This document shows, in pieces, positions 59,228 through 64,000 of a DNA stretch of 64,000 nucleotides (position 1 is the stretch's first letter; each line of letters starts with the position of its first letter). Origin of the DNA: Chitinilyticum aquatile DSM 21506 (lineage in GTDB: Bacteria > Pseudomonadota > Gammaproteobacteria > Burkholderiales > Chitinibacteraceae). The translations under genes and the position numbers were made by a program. The notes below the pieces were generated by a model. The model did not search any database. It was not told the DNA's origin and saw only the letters and a program-made list of their open reading frames with translations. The DNA is taken from NCBI RefSeq assembly GCF_000430805.1, contig NZ_KE387259.1, positions 248,001 through 312,000 of the forward strand, written 5' to 3'.

Positions 59228-59257
59228 AAAAAAAATCCGCCTCACAAGGAGGCGGAT
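59228..59257 (-). terminator. Rho-independent terminator downstream of recQ/small ORF
   Basis: On the minus strand a 9-bp stem ATCCGCCTC / GAGGCGGAT is followed by eight T. It lies 30 bases past the small ORF at 59287 and 194 bases past recQ. Confidence 0.9.
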
Positions 59258-59286
59258 AACAAAAGCGTGTTTGACACGCCAGCAGG

Positions 59287-59412
59287 TTACACTGTGGGTT
59301 CCGAATCCGGAACGACTTCAAGCAATTTATGCGTCAGCTTGAGCGCCGTCAAATTGACGTCGCAACAGTGCAACATAAACGCATAAGCCCCGGAAAAAGC
59401 AGCATCAGGCAT
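59287..59412 (-). CDS. Putative 41-residue protein downstream of recQ
   Basis: ATG 59412 has a good ribosome binding site (AAGGTGA, 8 bases upstream). The frame runs 41 codons to TAA at 59287, just before a terminator. The peptide starts MPDAAFSGAYAFMLHCCD and continues with a helical LTALKLTHKLLEVV segment. Nothing I recognise. It sits where a recQ 3' UTR would be, 38 bases after the recQ stop. Support is the ribosome binding site and terminator only, so it may be chance. Confidence 0.4.
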   Translation of the reverse strand: MPDAAFSGAYAFMLHCCDVNLTALKLTHKLLEVVPDSEPTV

Positions 59413-59450
59413 AAGGGAATCACCTTACTTTTCCTGCCTGCATGCGGAAA

Positions 59451-61232
59451 TCAGCCGGCGATCACCGCCAGGAAGGCATCGCCGTACTTGTCGAGCTTGC
59501 GGTCACCCACACCGGTCAGGCGGCCAAACTCATAATGATCCGCCGGGCGCGCTCGCACCATTTCCTTGAGCGTTGCATCACTGAAAATCACATAGGCCGG
59601 CACATCCTGTTCGTCGGCAAGCTGCTTTCTCAGTTTGCGCAGCGCCTGCCACAGCTCGCGATCCGCCACTGAATCAAATTCGGCGTCCCTGTCCTTGTAG
59701 CTGAACTTCTGCGTGCGCTCGCGCAGGTAAACCGCCTGCTCGCCGCGCAGAATGGCGCGGGCAGCATCGGTCAGCTCCAGCCCGCCCATGCCACCGGGCT
59801 TCAGTTGCAAGGCACCACAGGCCAGCAGCTGGCGGTACACGGCACGCCAGTCAGCCTCATGCACCTTGGCACCAATCCCGAACGTCGAAACGCGATCATG
59901 GAACAACTCGGCCACCTTGTCGGTTTTCTTGCCACGCAGCACGTCGATCAGGTGCCCGACGCCGAAACGGTTGCCCGTTCGATAAACACACGACAGCGCC
60001 ATTTTCGCCGCATCACTCATGTCGATCAGCTTGGGCGGATTCAGGCAATTGTCGCAATTACCACAGGGCTGAGCACTCTCGCCAAAGTAGGCGAGCAGCG
60101 TCTGGCGCCGGCAGGCCGTCGCCTCGCACAGGCCCAGCATGGCGTCGAGCTTGCGCTTCTCGACGATTTTCTGCTCTTCGCTTGAGCCGCCCTGCGCGAT
60201 CATGTCGGCGAGCAGAATCACGTCGTTCAGGCCATAGGCCAGCCAGGCATTCGCCGGCAGGCCATCGCGGCCGGCGCGGCCGATTTCCTGGTAATAGCCC
60301 TCGATGGATTTGGGCAGGTCCAGATGCGCGACAAAGCGCACATCGGGTTTGTCGATGCCCATGCCAAACGCGATCGTCGCCACCATCACCACGCCCTCTT
60401 CGCGCAGGAAGATCTGCTGGTGCTTGGCGCGTGTACTGGCATCAAGCCCGGCATGGTAGGGAAAGGCGCGGATTTCCTGCGTCCTGAGCCATGCCGCCGT
60501 ATCCTCGACACGCTTTCGCGACAGGCAGTACACAATCCCCGATTCGCCCTCGTGCTCGCGGCGCAGGAAGCTCAGCAGCTGCTCTTTCGATTTCTGCTTT
60601 TCGACGATGGTGTAGCGCAGGTTCGGCCGGTCGAAACTGGTGACAAACTGCCGCGCCGAGCGCAGGCGCAGCTTGTCGAGCATTTCCTCACGCGTCGCGT
60701 GATCGGCCGTGGCGGTGAGCGCAATGCGCGGAATGCGCGGAAATTCGTCGGCCAGTACGGACAGGCCCATGTATTCGGGGCGGAAATCGTGCCCCCATTG
60801 CGACACGCAATGCGCCTCGTCGATGGCAAACAGGTTCACCGGTGCATCGCGCAGGATTTCCAGAAAGCGCGGGGTGACGAGGCGCTCCGGCGCGACATAC
60901 AGCAGCTTCAAATTGCCGGAAACGAAATCGCGGATGACCTGCCGCGCGGCGTCGGCATCGAGCGTCGAATTGAGAAAGGCGGCTTCGACGCCCAGCTCGC
61001 GCAGCGTTTCCACCTGGTCCTGCATCAGCGCAATCAGCGGCGACACTACCACGCCGCAACCAGGGCGCAGCAGCGCCGGCACCTGGAAGCACAGCGACTT
61101 GCCGCCACCGGTGGGCATCAACACCAGCGCGTCGCCCCCCTCTGCTACATGACGGACGATGGCTTCCTGCTCGCCACGGAAGGCGTGGTAGCCAAAGACG
61201 TGCTGCAGGATGGAATGCGGGGAGTCGCTCAC
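59451..61232 (-). CDS. recQ: ATP-dependent DNA helicase RecQ
   Basis: This 3'-5' DNA helicase acts in recombination and repair. The protein has 593 residues: Walker [17 protein letters not shown], the DEAH box [18 protein letters not shown], and helicase motif [16 protein letters not shown] RecQ-Ct zinc region with four cysteines ([16 protein letters not shown]) and a winged helix follow. A C-terminal HRDC domain ([21 protein letters not shown]) completes it, a full-length architecture. Confidence 0.97.
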   Translation of the reverse strand: MSDSPHSILQHVFGYHAFRGEQEAIVRHVAEGGDALVLMPTGGGKSLCFQVPALLRPGCGVVVSPLIALMQDQVETLRELGVEAAFLNSTLDADAARQVIRDFVSGNLKLLYVAPERLVTPRFLEILRDAPVNLFAIDEAHCVSQWGHDFRPEYMGLSVLADEFPRIPRIALTATADHATREEMLDKLRLRSARQFVTSFDRPNLRYTIVEKQKSKEQLLSFLRREHEGESGIVYCLSRKRVEDTAAWLRTQEIRAFPYHAGLDASTRAKHQQIFLREEGVVMVATIAFGMGIDKPDVRFVAHLDLPKSIEGYYQEIGRAGRDGLPANAWLAYGLNDVILLADMIAQGGSSEEQKIVEKRKLDAMLGLCEATACRRQTLLAYFGESAQPCGNCDNCLNPPKLIDMSDAAKMALSCVYRTGNRFGVGHLIDVLRGKKTDKVAELFHDRVSTFGIGAKVHEADWRAVYRQLLACGALQLKPGGMGGLELTDAARAILRGEQAVYLRERTQKFSYKDRDAEFDSVADRELWQALRKLRKQLADEQDVPAYVIFSDATLKEMVRARPADHYEFGRLTGVGDRKLDKYGDAFLAVIAG

Positions 61233-61370
61233 TCAGGTCTGGCCGGACAGGAAAAGCAGCATTGTAGACCAAGCGGCCTCCTTGCCGGAGGGCGATTCCC
61301 GGCCTTCAACAAGCTCCTGCGATAGTCGTAACCAAAAAACGCGTGGAGTCTCACAAGCGGCCCAGCCTGC

Positions 61371-61925
61371 TCAGGCTATAGCCGCCTGCTTCTGCTGCAG
61401 CCAGAAAATCCCGCTGATGGTCTTGCCATCGGTAATGCGGCCATCGAGCACGGCGGCAGTCAGCTCGGCCAGCGTCATGGCAATGCATTCGACAAACTCG
61501 CCCGCGTCAAGCTGCGCCTCGCCCGCCTGCAGCCCCTGCGCGAGGAATACGTGGATTTCTTCGTTGGCGTAGCTGATCAGCGGGTGGATCACGCCCAGGC
61601 AGTCCCACGATTCAGCGGTGTAGCCGGTTTCTTCCAGCAGCTCGCGCTGGCCACAGGCCAGCGGGCCTTCGTTATCGTCCAGTTTTCCGGCGGGGAATTC
61701 GATGAACACGCGGTGCAGCGGGTAGCGGTATTGCCGCTCCATCAGAATGCGGCCGTCAGGCAGCACGGGCAGGATCATCACCGCGCCGGGATGGACGACG
61801 TATTCGCGCGTGGCGAGCGAGTCATCGGGCAGGCGTACGGTGTCGCGGTTGATGTGCAGCAGATTACCATCGAATACGCGGGAGGAATCGACGGGATGCT
61901 CGGTCAGGTGCAGATCGTTGGTCAT
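61371..61925 (-). CDS. nudF: Nudix hydrolase, ADP-ribose pyrophosphatase type
   Basis: It hydrolyses ADP-ribose and similar nucleoside diphosphate derivatives. The protein has 184 residues from ATG 61925. The Nudix box is perfect: G at GKLDDN, E, seven residues, then RELLEETGY. The ADPRase-type Pro downstream and the REYVVHPGAVMILPVL start fit the subfamily. It is divergent from the ChuW operon. Confidence 0.92.
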   Translation of the reverse strand: MTNDLHLTEHPVDSSRVFDGNLLHINRDTVRLPDDSLATREYVVHPGAVMILPVLPDGRILMERQYRYPLHRVFIEFPAGKLDDNEGPLACGQRELLEETGYTAESWDCLGVIHPLISYANEEIHVFLAQGLQAGEAQLDAGEFVECIAMTLAELTAAVLDGRITDGKTISGIFWLQQKQAAIA

Positions 61926-62025
61926 GGAGGCTCCACACGGCAAAGCAGCCAGTGTAGCGCAGGATGACTTCCCCCCTGCCGGCCGGCGGTTTGATTTTGC
62001 ACAACTCCCTGCCCCTTTTTTAAAT

Positions 62026-62044
62026 GTTAATGTTTATCATTATC
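62026..62044 (+). promoter_or_regulatory. Fur box upstream of the heme-degradation operon
   Basis: GTTAATGTTTATCATTATC matches the consensus GATAATGATAATCATTATC at 16 of 19 positions. It ends 15 bases before the ATG. Iron repression of the ChuW/HutX/ChuY-like operon is likely. Confidence 0.82.
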
Positions 62045-62059
62045 TAAAAGGACATTACC

Positions 62060-63391
62060 ATGGGTTCAAACCTGACGCGCCACCGGCTGCCACTTCCGCC
62101 GGAAGACGTGCAGGCCGGCGCCTTTGCCCGGCGGCAGGCGCTGATGCCGATGTGGGGGGCGCAGCCGATTGCCGCAGCAGACTGGCCGGCCACCTGGCAG
62201 TCGCGGCAATCCGTTCTCCCCGCAGCGGGCAGCCTCGCGTATATCCACATCCCCTTCTGCGCGAACCATTGCGTGTTCTGCGGTTTTTACCGCAATGGCT
62301 GGCTGGAAAGCCAAGCCAGCCTGTTTGTCGAGCGCCTGATTGCCGAACTGGCGCATGAGGCCGTGTCGCGTCCGGCTGGCGGCCGGATTGACGCGGTGTA
62401 TTTCGGCGGCGGCACGCCAACCCTGCTGCCGCCTGCCGATCTGGCGAAGCTGATTGCTGCCACGCGCCGCTATCTGCCACTGGCGGAACAGTGCGAGATC
62501 ACCATCGAGGGCCGGCTGGATGCCCGCTCGGCCGAGCTGGTAGCGGCCTGCACAGAGGCCGGTGCGACCCGTTTTTCCTTTGGCGTGCAGACCTTTGCCA
62601 CGGCCTTGCGCCGCCGGCTTGGCCGCAAGCACGATGGTGAACAGGTTGCGGGCTACTTGCGCAGCTTGCGCGGGCAAACCGACGCCACGCTGGTCGTTGA
62701 CCTGATGTTCGGCTTGCCGGGCCAGGATGAATTTAGCCTGCTCGACGATCTGGCCATCGCCACAACACTGGGCATGGACGGGCTGGACCTCTACGCCTTC
62801 AATGCCTATCCGGGGCTGCCCATGCTGCGCATGATCGAGAAAAAAGCACTCGACCCGCTGCCGGGCCTGCCGGAACAGGCGCTGCACTATGCGCTGGCCG
62901 TCAATACCCTGCGCGACGCAGGCTGGCAGCAGCTCAGCAACAGCCACTTCGCCAGCGGCTGCAGGGAGCAGAACCGTTACAACGCGCTGATCAAGGCCGG
63001 CCGCGACTGCCTGGCATTCGGCGCGGGTGCAGGCGGCAAGCTGGGCGGGGTCAGCTATCAGGTGCAGAGCGATCTGGCCACTTACCTCGCCACACCGGCT
63101 ACAGAAAAACCGCTTTCACACATGGCGCTGCAAAGCCCGCAGCATGCCCTGATCGGCCAGCTGCAGGGAGCGCTGGATCAAGGCGAGCTGGACACCAATC
63201 TGCTGGCCAATCAGCCCGGGCTTCTTGCCCGCCTCGCAGAGTGGCAAGAGCAATCGCTGCTGCGCCTTGCAAACGGCAAGGCCAGCCTGACCACCGCCGG
63301 CCGCTTCTGGGGCCCGACCATTACCCGTGAGCTGGTCATGCTCGCGACATCCGCCACTACCACCCCCACCTCCGCAGGAGCATCACAATGA
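62060..63391 (+). CDS. hutW: Anaerobic heme-degrading radical SAM methyltransferase ChuW/HutW
   Basis: In characterised ChuW proteins a methyl transfer from SAM opens the heme ring without oxygen, yielding anaerobilin and free iron. The protein has 443 residues. The radical SAM cluster motif is in YIHIPFCANHCVFCGFY (CxxxCxxC), followed by YFGGGTPTLL and the FSFGVQTF segment of HemN-like enzymes. The HutX gene and a ChuY-like gene follow with ATGA overlaps. AGGA precedes ATG 62060. Confidence 0.93.
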   Translation: MGSNLTRHRLPLPPEDVQAGAFARRQALMPMWGAQPIAAADWPATWQSRQSVLPAAGSLAYIHIPFCANHCVFCGFYRNGWLESQASLFVERLIAELAHEAVSRPAGGRIDAVYFGGGTPTLLPPADLAKLIAATRRYLPLAEQCEITIEGRLDARSAELVAACTEAGATRFSFGVQTFATALRRRLGRKHDGEQVAGYLRSLRGQTDATLVVDLMFGLPGQDEFSLLDDLAIATTLGMDGLDLYAFNAYPGLPMLRMIEKKALDPLPGLPEQALHYALAVNTLRDAGWQQLSNSHFASGCREQNRYNALIKAGRDCLAFGAGAGGKLGGVSYQVQSDLATYLATPATEKPLSHMALQSPQHALIGQLQGALDQGELDTNLLANQPGLLARLAEWQEQSLLRLANGKASLTTAGRFWGPTITRELVMLATSATTTPTSAGASQ

Positions 63392-63933
63392 CATCTCCCA
63401 CTACAGTCAGCCGGCTGGACGAAAGCGCACGCCAGCAACTCACGACTCGCCTGGCGAACAACCCCGGCATCATTCTCGAACAGCTGGCCGCGACGCACGG
63501 CTGCAGCATCATGGAAGTAATCGAATGCCTGCCCGCTGGAATGTGGCAGCGCTTGCCCGGCACCAGCTTTGTGCCGCTGCTGCAGGAAATCCATGGCTGG
63601 CAGACGCCGGTAACACTGCTGGTACACAGCGACGATGCCATTCTGGAGTTCACCGGCCCGCTGCCACCCGGATCGCTCGGTCATGGCTTCTACAACCTGG
63701 AAAATGCCAGCGGCCTGCATGGTCATCTGCGCTACCAGCACTGCGCGGCCATCTATCTGGTCGAGCGCCCCTTCATGGGCAAACCCACCGTCAGCCTGCT
63801 GTTCTGCAATACAGCTGGCCAGGCCATGTTCAAGATTTTCGTGGGACGGGGCGAAACGGGTGAATTGCTGGAACAGCAGCACCAGGCTCTGCTGGATTTT
63901 GCCGAAGCCCATCGCTGCAAAGTGTGCGCATGA
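63388..63933 (+). CDS. hutX: Heme utilization protein HutX/ChuX
   Basis: The 181-residue protein belongs to the HutX/HugX/ChuX family, cytoplasmic heme-binding proteins that trap or deliver heme. Family segments are GTSFVPLLQEIHGWQTPVTLLV, LPPGSLGHGFYNLENASGLHGHL and IYLVERPFMGKPTVSLLFCN. Its ATG overlaps the HutW stop by four bases (ATGA), and its own stop overlaps the next start the same way, so the three are translationally coupled. Confidence 0.95.
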   Translation: MTSPTTVSRLDESARQQLTTRLANNPGIILEQLAATHGCSIMEVIECLPAGMWQRLPGTSFVPLLQEIHGWQTPVTLLVHSDDAILEFTGPLPPGSLGHGFYNLENASGLHGHLRYQHCAAIYLVERPFMGKPTVSLLFCNTAGQAMFKIFVGRGETGELLEQQHQALLDFAEAHRCKVCA

Positions 63934-64000
63934 AACCGGCGTGCGATCTGCTGATCTTCGGCGCCAGTGGCCAGACCGGCCGCTGGCTGGTGCAGCACGC
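63930..64000 (+). CDS. ChuY-like NAD(P)H-binding reductase, start only (runs off window)
   Basis: The first 23 codons are visible: MKPACDLLIFGASGQTGRWL, with the GASGxTG Rossmann motif of atypical short-chain reductases. The ATG overlaps the HutX stop (ATGA). In E. coli O157 the genes chuW-chuX-chuY encode heme degradation, heme binding and anaerobilin reductase. The same order here suggests this is the ChuY-type reductase. Confidence 0.7.
   Translation, partial: MKPACDLLIFGASGQTGRWLVQH

Overview
The window is a 64 kb stretch of an ordinary, densely coded, GC-rich (roughly 60 percent by eye) Gram-negative chromosome. Gene content points to a betaproteobacterium, most likely of the order Neisseriales (Chromobacteriaceae/Chitinibacteraceae type). 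The reasons are the rpsU-yqeY-dnaG-rpoD block diverging from tsaD, the exbB-exbD-lpxK-trm112-kdsB-adk block, two separate ExbBD sets, and many flagellate/free-living functions (MCP, HD-GYP, siderophore and B12 receptors). I cannot name the species. I see no insertion sequence, prophage, integron or CRISPR array.

Layout. 0-10.9 kb: the start of a Pat-type acyl-CoA synthetase/acetyltransferase (cut by the window edge), ppa, a chemoreceptor, an ammonium transporter behind a sigma-54/NtrC-type control region, a TIM-barrel epimerase, unknown and envelope proteins, and an aldo-keto reductase. 10.9-20.5 kb: cobalamin uptake in two blocks (btuCD; btuB-cobO-btuF behind a cobalamin riboswitch), separated by a large HD-GYP receptor and a solute-binding protein. 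20.5-30.1 kb: rpoD, dnaG, yqeY, rpsU, divergent tsaD, an FAH-family hydrolase, a CobD/CbiB-family membrane protein, Fe-type sodB and an unknown protein. 30.2-37.4 kb: a PhyH dioxygenase, a YpfJ metallopeptidase, an outer-membrane protein, then the envelope/LPS operon exbB to adk. 37.7-43.9 kb: xseA, then an iron-uptake operon tonB-exbB-exbD-Fiu-type receptor-piuC with a Fur-like box at its head and an intrinsic terminator just before the receptor. 44-49.8 kb: purB, a DUF945 protein, a POT peptide transporter and pxpA. 49.8-54.4 kb: a tandem pair of candidate sibling small RNAs, the nirBD nitrite reductase, a WYL regulator and tRNA-Thr(GGT). 54.4-64 kb: GNAT, TatD, two TerC-superfamily proteins, a PIG-L deacetylase, a small ORF, recQ, a Nudix hydrolase, and a Fur-controlled anaerobic heme-degradation operon (ChuW/HutW, HutX, start of a ChuY-like reductase).

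The least ordinary signals lie between genes. (1) Eleven copies of a 40-65 bp imperfect palindrome (outer arms GGGTAT/ATACCC, inner arms like GCAGCCATTT/AAATGGCTGC) are scattered through intergenic gaps, never inside a gene. (2) Two homologous sRNA-like units lie in tandem at 50.0-50.3 kb; each has a 5' hairpin, an exposed CTCTCC anti-Shine-Dalgarno segment and a strong terminator. (3) A nested multi-stem RNA candidate lies between purB and the DUF945 gene. (4) Three GCACC-N5 half-sites precede a GG-N10-GC promoter upstream of amt. (5) A terminator abuts the ribosome binding site of the siderophore receptor. These come from reading the sequence only; no searches or folding programs were run.
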